Shown here one piece after another: positions 52,520 through 61,627 of a stretch of 64,000 nt of DNA. The stretch comes from Mycolicibacterium baixiangningiae (GTDB lineage Bacteria > Actinomycetota > Actinomycetes > Mycobacteriales > Mycobacteriaceae), in contig NZ_CP066218.1 in NCBI RefSeq assembly GCF_016313185.1, forward strand, positions 1,550,001-1,614,000, read 5' to 3'. Both the position numbers and the translations under genes were made by a program. The notes below the pieces were generated by a model, which made no database searches, had not been told where the DNA came from, and worked only from the letters and a program-made list of their open reading frames with translations. Each line of letters starts with the position of its first letter. The first letter of the stretch is position 1.

Positions 52520-52635
52520 CCCACCTCCGCCGATTTTGAACCGAACCCTCTGATACAGAACGAAATAACCTCCCGCCACGTTCGTTTTGTCGAGAGATGT
52601 CGTCCACACGCGAGTCGCCGGGAGGCCGCCGAACC
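52520..52635. promoter_or_regulatory. Divergent intergenic region between eccC and the second eccD
   Basis: A 116-bp AT-richer gap separates the ATG of eccC (52519, minus) from the ATG of eccD (52636, plus) and must contain both promoters or their 5' ends. A purine-rich GGGAGG near 52619-52624 may serve as ribosome-binding site of eccD. Confidence 0.5.
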
Positions 52636-54129
52636 ATGACACTGCCGCCCACGCTGTCCGCACTCGACGGCGAATCGGACGAAGACCAGCAGCTGAGCCG
52701 GGTGACCGTCGTCGTCGGAACCCATCTCATCGACGTAGGCCTGCCCACCACGGTGAGCGTCTCCGTCCTCGCCGGCGAAGTCGTCGACATGGCCAACCTC
52801 GGTGACGTCGACGGCCAGGTCGACGACGATACCGCTGCGGGCGTGGGGCGATGGACCTTCGCACGCCTCAGTGGGGCCGTCATCGACCCCCGACGGACCC
52901 TGGCCGAGGCGGAGGTGTTCGACGGCGACGTCCTGCTGATCCGGCAGGTCGGCGAACCTTCCCCATCGATTCTGGCCGACGAGCTGACGGGGTCCGGCGA
53001 GGAGCCGGCCGGCGGCGACTCGTGGCTCCGGCGGCCCGCGACGGGCTGGTATGCGATGAGCACGGTTCTCTCGGTCGCCGCGGCGCTGGTGCTGCCCACG
53101 CTCGCATCCGGACCTAGGGTGTTCGGCGTCCCCGTGGCGGCGATCGTTCTCGTCCTCGTCGGTGCCGTCGGTGCGGCGATCGCGTGTGTCAGGGCCCGGC
53201 CGGCCGAGAACTCGGAGAGCGCGGCGGGCCCCGTCGTCGCGGCGCTGCCGTTGCTGTTCGGTGGTCTGCTGTACGTCCTGCCTGCCGCCCAGGGCATCGC
53301 CGCGCTGCCGGTGGCGCTGGGCGTGACGGCGCTGACGGCGTTGCTCCTGCTGCTGCTCACCGGAACCGGCCGGGCCCTGTTCAGCGGGATCATCGCGTTG
53401 GCGGCGTTCGGTATTCCGATGTCACTGGCCCAGTTGACCGTCGATCCGGCGCCCCGGACGATCGGGGCGATCCTGGCGACGGTCGCCGTCGTGGTCGTGT
53501 ACCTTGCTCCGGGAATCACGATCATGGCGTCGCGACTGCCGGTCCCTCGCGTACCGACGGCAGGCGAACCGCTCGACGACATCGAAATCCAGGGTGGGAC
53601 CGCGGTCGACGGGGTGGATGCGCTACGCGCGATCAGCCGGATCGTTCCCAACGAGGAGGGGATGAGCCGACGCGTCAGTCGGGCGTCGGACTACCTGACC
53701 GGAGTCGTCTCCGCGGCCGCGATCGCGGCCGTCACCGGTGCCTACCTGGCCCATGACGTCGACGACGGCTTCCATTGGCAGAGCGCGGCCTTCGGGATCG
53801 CGGTTGCGACGGTCCTGTGTCTACGGGGGAGGAGTCACCACGACCTCGTCCAGGCCGCCACCTTGATCGGGGGTGGTTTGCTCACCGCCCTGCTGGTCGT
53901 CGCCGAGGTCGCGGTCTTCCTTCCCGAGTGGCGGGTCCAGGCCGCCCTGGCACTGATCGCCATGACCATGCTCGTCGTGGCGTGCGGCCTGGTGGCGCCA
54001 AGGGTCGAGTTCTCCCCGGTGATGCGACGCTTGGCCGAGCTCGGCGAGTACCTCGCCGTCGGCCTGGTCGTGCCGCTGGCCTGCTGGATCGTCGGGGTCT
54101 ATGCGTTCTTCCGGGGGCTGCGCCTGTGA
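52636..54129 (+). CDS. eccD: EccD-type ESX membrane channel component (second of two)
   Basis: 497-aa EccD-family protein. The ubiquitin-like domain lies at about residues 18-115 (RVTVVVGTHLIDVGLPTTVSVS, then GRWTFARLSG and FDGDVLLIRQ). About eleven transmembrane segments follow, including the typical C-terminal block RRLAELGEYLAVGLVVPLACWIVGVYAF. It is the more canonical of the two EccD proteins here. ATG 52636 was chosen; the in-frame ATG at 52597 lies upstream of the ribosome-binding site. It is on the opposite strand from eccC and the first eccD, and convergent with eccB with about 10 bp between the stops. Confidence 0.9.
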   Translation: MTLPPTLSALDGESDEDQQLSRVTVVVGTHLIDVGLPTTVSVSVLAGEVVDMANLGDVDGQVDDDTAAGVGRWTFARLSGAVIDPRRTLAEAEVFDGDVLLIRQVGEPSPSILADELTGSGEEPAGGDSWLRRPATGWYAMSTVLSVAAALVLPTLASGPRVFGVPVAAIVLVLVGAVGAAIACVRARPAENSESAAGPVVAALPLLFGGLLYVLPAAQGIAALPVALGVTALTALLLLLLTGTGRALFSGIIALAAFGIPMSLAQLTVDPAPRTIGAILATVAVVVVYLAPGITIMASRLPVPRVPTAGEPLDDIEIQGGTAVDGVDALRAISRIVPNEEGMSRRVSRASDYLTGVVSAAAIAAVTGAYLAHDVDDGFHWQSAAFGIAVATVLCLRGRSHHDLVQAATLIGGGLLTALLVVAEVAVFLPEWRVQAALALIAMTMLVVACGLVAPRVEFSPVMRRLAELGEYLAVGLVVPLACWIVGVYAFFRGLRL

Positions 54130-54139
54130 CGCGTGGCCC

Positions 54140-55648
54140 CTAGGGCCCGCTGCTGGACCCGATGGCTTGCCCCGCGGGGTCGGCGGCCATGCCGTCGTGG
54201 GCGATCATCGCCGCTTGCTGCGACAGCCGAGGTCCAGGTGGGAGCAGCGACAGGATCGGCCAGGGGGCCGGCTGGGCGTGTTCGGGGCCGTCGCGTGACT
54301 CGCGCACCCCGGCCAGACCGAGGATCGCCGCGGTCGCCGCATCCTTGACGGGAAAGCGCAGGCCCAGGTCGCTGACGTAGAACAGGTCGCCGAGCGCCGG
54401 TCCGGACCCCTGGTTCGCGGCTTGCACGTACTCACCGGTGCCCGGCTTGAGGTACACCGCGTCGACACCGGGTCCGGCGCCGTCGGCGCTGGCCACCTGC
54501 ACCGGCTGGGCCTCGTGGGGCAACGGCAACCGGTTGCCGAGCAGCACCCTCGTCGACGCCGAGGCACTCCCGACGCGGCGCTCCCAGGACATGCACACCA
54601 CGGGTGCGGAGTCGGCACTCACCAGATCCGGGGCGGCCGCCGGGTAGTCGTCGACGCCCAGCAGGTGGACGACCGGGAGTTGACCGAGCCGGGCCGGTGA
54701 GATCACCGATGGCTCGCGCGCCGCGGCGGACTCCGGGTTGCCGTAGCGAATGATGTCGGCGGTCGCTACCGAGACCGGTTGGAGTCCCTCGGCCAAGACG
54801 ACGTAGAGCTGGTCACCCCGCGAGTCCGTGGTGCGCGCCAGTGAGCCCACCGGGAATTCCGGCGGTAGGTAGGACGTGGCGGCACCGATCCCGTCGATGC
54901 GAATCGACCGGATGGGCGCGACGAGGGGGAACGCGTTCAGCAGCCCGAGCGAGACCTCCCTGGGTGGCACGCCGTCCAGACGAAGGGCGGCGGTGAGGAC
55001 CGGGTCGCTTGCGTCGATTGCGGCGCGGACCCCGTCGTACAGCAGATAGGTGGCGTTCCCCGACCGCGCCAGCAGCGCCTGCCCGCTGATCGCCGGCAGA
55101 ATGTCGGGGCCGAGCACGGGGTTGTTGGCCAGGACCGTCGTCGACACGGACGTCGTGCCGACAGACGCCGTGACGGGGGGTGTCACCGTGGAATCGCAGA
55201 CCGCCCATGCCGAGGTGCTCATGTCCTCCCCGGAGTGAATGGCGCTGGGGGCCCCGATGATGCCCAGCGCAGGACCGCGGGCCACGGTGTCGAGGAACTT
55301 GCGGTCCACCCGGCCCGGTGCCTCGTTCTTCCCGGCGGCCAGCCGGGCTGAGGCGAGATTGAGCGCGGGGTGCAACCGGTCGCCGATCCGGACGTACAGA
55401 GCGCCGTCGGTGTCGCTCAGCATGATCGTCGACTTGCCGAAGTTGGGGGCGGGCTTGAAGAACGCGAGGACTCCCGCGGCGCCTGCGATGAGAACGGCGA
55501 CGGCCACTCCGGTGAGCAGGGCTCGCATCTGGCCCCGCATCGGGTCGTGGATCATCCGCGAGTCAGCACGGATCAGCGCATGTTGTAGCCGTCGCAGCAG
55601 GAAGCGGTAGCCGTTCACCTGAGCGCGTGTGGTGACCTGTGCCGGCAT
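54140..55648 (-). CDS. eccB: EccB, ESX membrane/periplasmic component
   Basis: 502-aa EccB. The N-terminal signature TTRAQVNGYRFLLRRLQHALIRAD (residues about 6-30) is diagnostic. It is followed by one transmembrane helix (about residues 44-68, LLTGVAVAVLIAGAAGVLAFF) and a large periplasmic domain containing repeats and two cysteines (WAVCDSTV and VVCMSWE) that form a disulfide in homologues. EccB dimers shape the periplasmic part of the ESX complex. Its strand is opposite to eccD (second) and eccE on either side, an unusual arrangement; no truncation is seen. Confidence 0.94.
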   Translation of the reverse strand: MPAQVTTRAQVNGYRFLLRRLQHALIRADSRMIHDPMRGQMRALLTGVAVAVLIAGAAGVLAFFKPAPNFGKSTIMLSDTDGALYVRIGDRLHPALNLASARLAAGKNEAPGRVDRKFLDTVARGPALGIIGAPSAIHSGEDMSTSAWAVCDSTVTPPVTASVGTTSVSTTVLANNPVLGPDILPAISGQALLARSGNATYLLYDGVRAAIDASDPVLTAALRLDGVPPREVSLGLLNAFPLVAPIRSIRIDGIGAATSYLPPEFPVGSLARTTDSRGDQLYVVLAEGLQPVSVATADIIRYGNPESAAAREPSVISPARLGQLPVVHLLGVDDYPAAAPDLVSADSAPVVCMSWERRVGSASASTRVLLGNRLPLPHEAQPVQVASADGAGPGVDAVYLKPGTGEYVQAANQGSGPALGDLFYVSDLGLRFPVKDAATAAILGLAGVRESRDGPEHAQPAPWPILSLLPPGPRLSQQAAMIAHDGMAADPAGQAIGSSSGP

Positions 55649-55787
55649 GCGTTGCCTACCTCCGCCCGTGGTCTCCCGAAGGAATGCTGCGTCGGGAGCG
55701 TCTTACTAGTAGAGAAACCGAATCCGCGACGAAACCATTCACAGCGCGGCTTACGTGGCGCCACACTTCCTGGACGGAGACCACCCG

Positions 55788-57614
55788 TTGAGCACGACGA
55801 CCGCGCGTCGACGCCGTAGGGCCCCAGTGTCGGCGGGACCGGGCGCGGTGGCGTTCACCTCGACCGACCGGCTCCCGGTCGAGCGAATGATGCCGCTGGC
55901 GGATCTGCTGCTGGTCCAGGCAGTCGTATGCATCGGCCTCGCTCTCGCCCTGCTGCTCGACCAACCCGAATGGTGGGGTGCCGCCTGCGGATTGGTCATC
56001 GGAGTGGTCTTCGTGGTGCCAGTGGCCGGACGGTCGTTCCCGCGGTGGGCGCTCGCACGGTTCGACTTCTGGCGGGACCGTCGACGGCGCCGACGGCACG
56101 CAACGCCTCGCTGGGACCCGTTCGACCACGAGCAGACCGAAGGCACGCACATCGGGTTCGCTTGGGACGGAAGATTATTGACGTCGATGATCCGCGTCGA
56201 GGAGACCCCGCAGTCGCTCACCGTGCTGGAACCGGGGGTCACGGTCTCGGGCGAGACGGTGCCCGTGGGCGTCCTCGCTGACTGTTTGCGGCAGTTCGAC
56301 ATCGCGCTGGAGTCGATCGACGTGATCAGCCAGGGTTCCCGGTCGGCCGGGCACGGGCACGTCGCAGCGGTGTACGACGCCGTCCTGGGGCCACTGCCTG
56401 CCATCGCCCACCGCTCGGTCTGGGTAGCCGTTCGGCTGGATCCGGCTCGTTGCCCCGAGGCCATCCGGGCTCGAGGCGGTGGTTGGGACGCGGCGCTGCG
56501 CACCGCGGCCGTCGCGACGCGGAGGGTCACCAACAGGCTGCGCGATGCCGGACTGCGGGCCAGCACCACAACCGCCTCCGATATGACCCAGGCGGTCACC
56601 GAGTTCTCCGGCGGTGTGAATCTCGAGGCGCTGGAGGAGACCTGGACGGCCTGCCACAGCGGTCGACTTCAGTTGCGCAGCTACGGGATCGCGCCCGCGA
56701 CGTGTACCTCCGAGGGACTCGGCTCGCTGTGGAACCTGCCCAGCCGCGCGACCACGGTGACGCTGTCCCTGCGGCGCGACGAGCAGCGCGACGTGGTCGA
56801 GCTCCGCGGCATCGTCCGCCTGGATTCACTCGGTCGCGGCCGACCGGGGCACGCTGGTTTGCGCCAACTAGGGGGGCGTCAGTTCGACGCGCTCGTCTGC
56901 GCCCTGCCCTTGCCGACGCCGAGACGGCCGGTCGGCCAATGGATGACGGTCCGGGGCGACGAGGGTGCACAGGCGCTGGCCGGTCTCGGGCTGCCTGCCT
57001 CCGGTTGTGGTCAGGTCGTCGGTGCCGACGAATACGGACGCGCGGTCGCCTTGTCGCTGTTCGGGCCGTCCGTGGCCAGGGTGGAGCTGCACGGCACGCT
57101 GCACCTGGCCCAGCAGGTGGTGTTGCGGTCCCTGGCGCTGGGCGCTCGCGTTCGCGTGCATACCCGGCGTACCTGGGCGTGGCGCGAGATGGTCGAGGCG
57201 GTGGGTGACGTGAACCAACTCCACGCAACCGGTACCGACCGCGGCGCCATCGAGGCCGGTTCGCGTCGGGAGTACTCGGTGGAGATGTACGACGGGGAAC
57301 CCGAGCGGTCGGTACGGGTAGGGATGACCGCCATGGTGGTGAGCCCCACCCACAGCCCACCGTCGACGGCAGCCGACGTTCGCTTGCAACTGCTCGACCA
57401 GGACCGTGACGAGGTGTTGGTGACCACTCGGACGGGTTCGGCGACGGTGACGATGGTGGCGACCGACGAGGAGATGCGCTACATCGGGTCGTCGTTCGAC
57501 GTGGTTGACGAAGTCGACCGGGTGGACGTGGTCGACCGGGTGGACGCGCATGGATGGACCGACGACCATGACCAGCCCGCGTGGGACTGGCCGGGCAGGC
57601 AGGAGCAGCGATGA
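55788..57614 (+). CDS. eccE: EccE, ESX membrane complex component
   Basis: 608-aa EccE. Two transmembrane helices lie near residues 35-75 (DLLLVQAVVCIGLALALLLDQ and GAACGLVIGVVFVVPVAG), with a cytoplasmic domain containing the family segments WRDRRRRRR, IGFAWDGRLLTSMIRVEE and VRLDPARCPEAIRARGGGWDAALRTA. EccE lies at the rim of the ESX complex and contacts EccD. TTG 55788 was chosen because a GGAG lies about 10 nt upstream; GTG 55755 would add 11 residues. The acidic C-terminus contains a small repeat (VDRVDVVDRVD). The stop overlaps the next gene (ATGA). Confidence 0.87.
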   Translation: MSTTTARRRRRAPVSAGPGAVAFTSTDRLPVERMMPLADLLLVQAVVCIGLALALLLDQPEWWGAACGLVIGVVFVVPVAGRSFPRWALARFDFWRDRRRRRRHATPRWDPFDHEQTEGTHIGFAWDGRLLTSMIRVEETPQSLTVLEPGVTVSGETVPVGVLADCLRQFDIALESIDVISQGSRSAGHGHVAAVYDAVLGPLPAIAHRSVWVAVRLDPARCPEAIRARGGGWDAALRTAAVATRRVTNRLRDAGLRASTTTASDMTQAVTEFSGGVNLEALEETWTACHSGRLQLRSYGIAPATCTSEGLGSLWNLPSRATTVTLSLRRDEQRDVVELRGIVRLDSLGRGRPGHAGLRQLGGRQFDALVCALPLPTPRRPVGQWMTVRGDEGAQALAGLGLPASGCGQVVGADEYGRAVALSLFGPSVARVELHGTLHLAQQVVLRSLALGARVRVHTRRTWAWREMVEAVGDVNQLHATGTDRGAIEAGSRREYSVEMYDGEPERSVRVGMTAMVVSPTHSPPSTAADVRLQLLDQDRDEVLVTTRTGSATVTMVATDEEMRYIGSSFDVVDEVDRVDVVDRVDAHGWTDDHDQPAWDWPGRQEQR

Positions 57615-58408
57615 GTCAGGGATCCGACGACGTGTACGGCCAGAACGGTTACGAAGCCGATCCGTCGGAACGCTGGGATTCGACGGGTTCAACCGGACGC
57701 ACGAAACCATCTCTGCCGCAAGTGCTCTGGGCTGCGACCGGCGTCTTCGGGATGGCGGCGTGGGCGGTGGGTCTGGCCGCGGTCGTCCCGCCGGGGTTCG
57801 CGATCCCGCTCGCCGTGCTGGCGGGTGCGGTCGCCGTCACCGGTCTGTTGCCCGGGCAGACAGTGCGCGGGTGGCTCGCCGTCGCCGTGGCGGTGACCGC
57901 GTTCGGCGATGCCGTGACCACCACGGTCACGGCCGGCGGGGCGGGCCGGGTTTCGATCGTGGTCGACGTCCTGGTGGCGCTACAGGTGGTGGTGGCGGTG
58001 TCGGCCCTGCTGCTCGAACCCCGGGGATCGGCAGGGACGCAGTCCGCACCCCAGAACGACTACGACGTGTATGCCCAATACGTCCGGGATTACTGGGAAT
58101 ACGCCCAACAGTACGGGGCCAACTTTCCCGATCAGCACTCCGCCGCGGGCGCGGCGGATGCCGCGGGTGACGCCCGGGGCGCCGGCACGGCCCACAGCGA
58201 TCAGGACGCATGGGCTGACATGAAGGCCAAGTATGCCCAGCACGTGTCGCCGTTGGCGCCGGCACTGTCGGAGCCCACGGTGCGGCGCGCCGATGGTGGG
58301 GTCACTGCTGACACGGGCATGCCCGGGGCCGACCGGACGGATCGGGCGTACGAAGGGCGGGGCCAGGCTGCGCCGGGCCCCGCCCCAACGTCACCGGGTG
58401 CGTACTGA
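57611..58408 (+). CDS. DUF5336/Rv0954-like membrane protein coupled to eccE
   Basis: 265-aa protein with about four transmembrane helices at about residues 35-140 and a hydrophilic C-terminus containing a Tyr-rich segment (YDVYAQYVRDYWEYAQQYG), then Ala/Gly/Pro-rich sequence. The layout resembles the mycobacterial 34-kDa antigen Rv0954 (DUF5336), but similarity is loose. The ATG at 57611 overlaps the eccE stop (ATGA, 57611-57614), with AGGAG upstream, so it is translated with EccE. Its role in secretion is unknown; it could be an accessory membrane component specific to this ESX type. Confidence 0.65.
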   Translation: MSQGSDDVYGQNGYEADPSERWDSTGSTGRTKPSLPQVLWAATGVFGMAAWAVGLAAVVPPGFAIPLAVLAGAVAVTGLLPGQTVRGWLAVAVAVTAFGDAVTTTVTAGGAGRVSIVVDVLVALQVVVAVSALLLEPRGSAGTQSAPQNDYDVYAQYVRDYWEYAQQYGANFPDQHSAAGAADAAGDARGAGTAHSDQDAWADMKAKYAQHVSPLAPALSEPTVRRADGGVTADTGMPGADRTDRAYEGRGQAAPGPAPTSPGAY

Positions 58409-58439
58409 CCCGTTCAGACCGGCCTCAACCTGAATGAGA

Positions 58440-59540
58440 TCAGACCGCACGCCCCACTCGGCGCAGAATGAAATCCCCACTGCGCCCTCCGTGTTTGAAG
58501 GCCGACGGCATGGCCGAGGCCAATGCCGTATAGGCCGACCTGGTCTTGCGATTGAGCCGATCGAGCTGGATCTCGCCGCCCTCGGCCAGGTGGTCGTCGT
58601 ACGGAACGACGAAGACGTTCTTCACCCGGCCGTGGAAGTACCGGGTCAGCTGGGAGACGTTGACCGAGGTGTCCCCGGCCCACGGCGAGTTGACGACGAC
58701 GCTGGTGTTGGCCGCCAGGTAACCGAAACCGTGGTGTTCGAGCCAGTCCAGGGTGGCCAGGGCGCTGCGGGCGGAGTCGATCGCCGGGGATGCGACCACC
58801 ACCAGGGCACTTGCGGCATTCAGCACGCCTTGGATCGCCGAGTGAGTCAGGCCGGTTCCGCAGTCGGTCAGGACGACGTTGTAGAAGCGGTCCAGAACCT
58901 GGTGGACGTTGAGGTAGTCCGTCTCGGAGAACGCCTCGGACACCGCCGGGTCGCGGGCCGAACCCAGGAATTCCAGGCGGCTCGGGCTCTGCGAGGTGTG
59001 CCGCCGGACGTCGGAGTAACGCGCGATTCTTCTGTCTGCCAACAGGTCACGGACCGTGGACCGAACCTGGTCGGGTCCGCGCTGGGCGAGCGTCCCGAGG
59101 TCGGGATTGGCATCAACGGCGATCACCCGATCGCCCCGCATGGTCGCGATCGTCGAACCGAGTCCGACGGTTGTCGTCGTCTTTCCCACCCCACCCTTCA
59201 TGGAAAGCACGGCGATGCTGCAGATCCCGTGGTGCAGACGGCCGGGTCGGACCGGCCCCGTGCCGGCGTCTGCGTCCACCCCCGGCGTAACGGTTCCCCC
59301 CGTGGCGCGGTGCAGCGCCTTGCGCCAACCATGCCGTCCGGGGGCCCGCTCCGAGCGCGTCAAACCCAGTTCGGCGGCCGAGGGGGAGTCTCGCGGTGGT
59401 GGTGTGGCCGAGCTCAGGTTTCCCGCGGTGAAGCTGGTGTTGAACCGGGACGAGATCTCCTCGGCGCCTTCCGCTTCGGGACGCCTCCGTGCCCGGTCAT
59501 GGTGGCGCCCGGGTCCGTCGATGCCGTCGTGGTCGGTCAC
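58440..59540 (-). CDS. Second EspI/MinD-like ATPase
   Basis: 366-aa ATPase of the MinD/ParA type with a shorter disordered N-terminus (about 75 residues) than its paralogue at 44007-45671. Walker A variant VLSMKGGVGKTTTTVG lies near residue 118, VIAVDANPDLGTL near residue 140 and LTDCGTG near residue 225. The ATPase cores of the two proteins are strikingly alike. The presence of two in one ESX locus is unusual. GTG 59540; it follows eccA by 45 nt on the same strand and may be co-transcribed. Confidence 0.85.
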   Translation of the reverse strand: MTDHDGIDGPGRHHDRARRRPEAEGAEEISSRFNTSFTAGNLSSATPPPRDSPSAAELGLTRSERAPGRHGWRKALHRATGGTVTPGVDADAGTGPVRPGRLHHGICSIAVLSMKGGVGKTTTTVGLGSTIATMRGDRVIAVDANPDLGTLAQRGPDQVRSTVRDLLADRRIARYSDVRRHTSQSPSRLEFLGSARDPAVSEAFSETDYLNVHQVLDRFYNVVLTDCGTGLTHSAIQGVLNAASALVVVASPAIDSARSALATLDWLEHHGFGYLAANTSVVVNSPWAGDTSVNVSQLTRYFHGRVKNVFVVPYDDHLAEGGEIQLDRLNRKTRSAYTALASAMPSAFKHGGRSGDFILRRVGRAV

Positions 59541-59585
59541 GCAGTCTCCTCTTTCGTGCTGTTGGACGGTTCGGGCTACTGGAGG

Positions 59586-61397
59586 CTATTGGAGGTTGAG
59601 GGTCTGCAGGATGTTGCTCAAGGCACCCTTGACGTCACTGGACTCGATTCGAACCAGCTCGGTCTCGTCGATTTCATCCAGTGCCATGCCGTAGCTCTCG
59701 GTCAGGCGGAACGCGCGTTCCTCCTCGGCTGCCTCGATCACGTTGCGGACGAACCGACCGTTGCCGGCGAGGTCTATGTTCTGGCGCATCTTGCCGTCCG
59801 CGTCTGCAGATCGGCCCGAGCACAGTTCGGCGCACACCGTCACCAACTCGTCGTACGCCCCCGAGGACAGCTCGGAATCCCGCGAACTGGCGATCAGACG
59901 CCCGATGTCACCCAGTTCGTTCGGGGTGTAGGACGGGAAGCGAATCCGCTTGGTGAAGCGGGACGACAGCCCCTCATTGGCGCCCAGGAAGCGGTCGATC
60001 TCATTGTCGTATCCGGCGATGATGACGACCAGGCGGTCGCGGTCGTTCTCCATGCGGGCCAGGAGGGTGTCCACCGCTTCCTTGCCGAAGGCGTCGCCGC
60101 CGGACAGACCGGTCTGGATCAGGGTGTACGCCTCGTCGATGAACAGCACCCCGCCCATGGCGGAGTCGATCAGTTCGGTCGTCTTGATCGCCGTGCTGCC
60201 GAGGTGCTGGCCGACGAAGTCTTGACGCTTGGCTTCGACGACCTTGAGCGTCTCCAATAGGCCCAAACCGCAATAGGTCTGGGCAACGACCCGGGCTATG
60301 GTCGTCTTGCCGGTGCCGGGAGGGCCGGTGAAGGCCAGGTGCAGACTGCTCGACGCCGTGTTGAGGCCCTTGTCCCGACGCAACTTGGCCAACGCGACAC
60401 CCGACCGCAGCTTGGCCACCTGCAATTTGACGTCGGTGAGACCGATCTGGCGGTCGAGCTCCTCCTGTGCGGCCCGCAGATGCTGGTTGCTGCGTTCGGC
60501 GTGCTCCTCGGCGTCGACGTCTGCACCCGTTGGAGCACTCGCGGGATCCCACTTGTCCCGGCGGGAATCGATGGACTCCTTGGTGGTGATCACCAGCCGA
60601 AACTTGGGGTCCTGCAGGGCGGCGTAGTTGGCCGCGAAATCAGGCTCCTCGCTGTAGATCCGCTCAAAGATCTGGCGTGCGTCGGGTTCGTTGCCCATCT
60701 CGCGCAGGGTGAGCCCCTTGCAGAACTCCGCAGCGCGCCGCGCCGCGGGGATGGGGCCACCGATCGCCTGATCCAGTCGGCGGATGCCTTCGCCGAACAG
60801 CCCCATCTGGGCGCAGGCCGAACCCACCATGAGGTGGCACCCGGCCGCGATGTACTCGTCGGCGTAGGACGCCGAGTCGGCGAGCGCGGTCAGCACGTCA
60901 GGCCAGCGTTGGGTCGTGAAGTGCAGGACGCCGCGCACGTACGCCTGAATCTGGTCGGTCGACGGGTCCGCGGCCGAGCCGCCGGCGTTGGCCAGCCCGT
61001 CGAGGATCTGTTCGGCTGCTCCGTAGTCCCTGCCCTGAATGAGGCTGGCCGCGTAGGCGACACGAATCTCGGATAGGGAGCTGAGCGGGTAGTCGAGGTA
61101 GAGCCCGGTTTCGAAGCGCCCCGTCAGTGAGCGCGGGGCCAGGCCCAGCCGGCGCTGCTCGCGACCGAGGTTCGGCGCGGTGACGTTCAGGTGATGAAGC
61201 ACCTCGGCGGTGCTCTCGCCGGTGGCTGCCCGGCCGAGCCAGGCATCGCACATGCCTGGGTCGTACTGCGTGGCCCGCTGGAACGCCGACGCCGCGTACT
61301 GCAGGTCCCGCTCGATCTCGAGGCCGTCGATCGGGATGCCCAGGGACAGCACCCCGGCGTCGAAAACCTGTTGCGCGTCACGGCTGTCACTGCTCAT
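59586..61397 (-). CDS. eccA: EccA, ESX AAA+ ATPase
   Basis: 603-aa EccA of the CbbX-type AAA+ family. The N-terminal TPR-like region occupies about residues 1-290 (DPGMCDAWLGRAATGE, VRGVLHFTTQRWPDVLTA). The AAA+ domain has Walker A TGPPGTGKTT near residue 358, Walker B VLFIDEAYTL near residue 419, and DTLLARMENDRDRLVVIIAGY near residue 450. EccA is cytosolic and needed for PE/PPE export in several ESX systems. ATG 61397 (MSSDSRDAQQ) was chosen; the 16 in-frame residues upstream are not family-like. The AAA+ half is closest in appearance to EccA1/EccA3. Confidence 0.94.
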   Translation of the reverse strand: MSSDSRDAQQVFDAGVLSLGIPIDGLEIERDLQYAASAFQRATQYDPGMCDAWLGRAATGESTAEVLHHLNVTAPNLGREQRRLGLAPRSLTGRFETGLYLDYPLSSLSEIRVAYAASLIQGRDYGAAEQILDGLANAGGSAADPSTDQIQAYVRGVLHFTTQRWPDVLTALADSASYADEYIAAGCHLMVGSACAQMGLFGEGIRRLDQAIGGPIPAARRAAEFCKGLTLREMGNEPDARQIFERIYSEEPDFAANYAALQDPKFRLVITTKESIDSRRDKWDPASAPTGADVDAEEHAERSNQHLRAAQEELDRQIGLTDVKLQVAKLRSGVALAKLRRDKGLNTASSSLHLAFTGPPGTGKTTIARVVAQTYCGLGLLETLKVVEAKRQDFVGQHLGSTAIKTTELIDSAMGGVLFIDEAYTLIQTGLSGGDAFGKEAVDTLLARMENDRDRLVVIIAGYDNEIDRFLGANEGLSSRFTKRIRFPSYTPNELGDIGRLIASSRDSELSSGAYDELVTVCAELCSGRSADADGKMRQNIDLAGNGRFVRNVIEAAEEERAFRLTESYGMALDEIDETELVRIESSDVKGALSNILQTLNLQ

Positions 61398-61627
61398 CGG
61401 GCACCACTCATCGGGGTCCACATCTCCTTCGTGCCGGTCCACCACGTCGCGGCGTCGCCGTCACGATCTGAAACGAGGGAATGGTCGCGAACGTTCATTG
61501 CGGGTGCGGTGGCGGCTCTGATCGCGGCTCCAGCATCGCGAGTGAACGGATCTGATTCATCGTCCGTTCTAACCCGTAGAGCATTCTGCCGTTGCTAGTT
61601 CGCGTGGCATTCCCGAGAGGAAGTCAG

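Noticed and set aside
54125..54145. CTAGG-centred palindrome between the second eccD and eccB
   Set aside because: The GGCCCCTAGGGCCC stretch is palindromic but has no loop to form a hairpin; it is treated as a G+C-rich coincidence at convergent stops.
61398..61445. Sixteen extra residues before the EccA start
   Set aside because: They lack similarity to EccA N-termini; ATG 61397 fits the family length.
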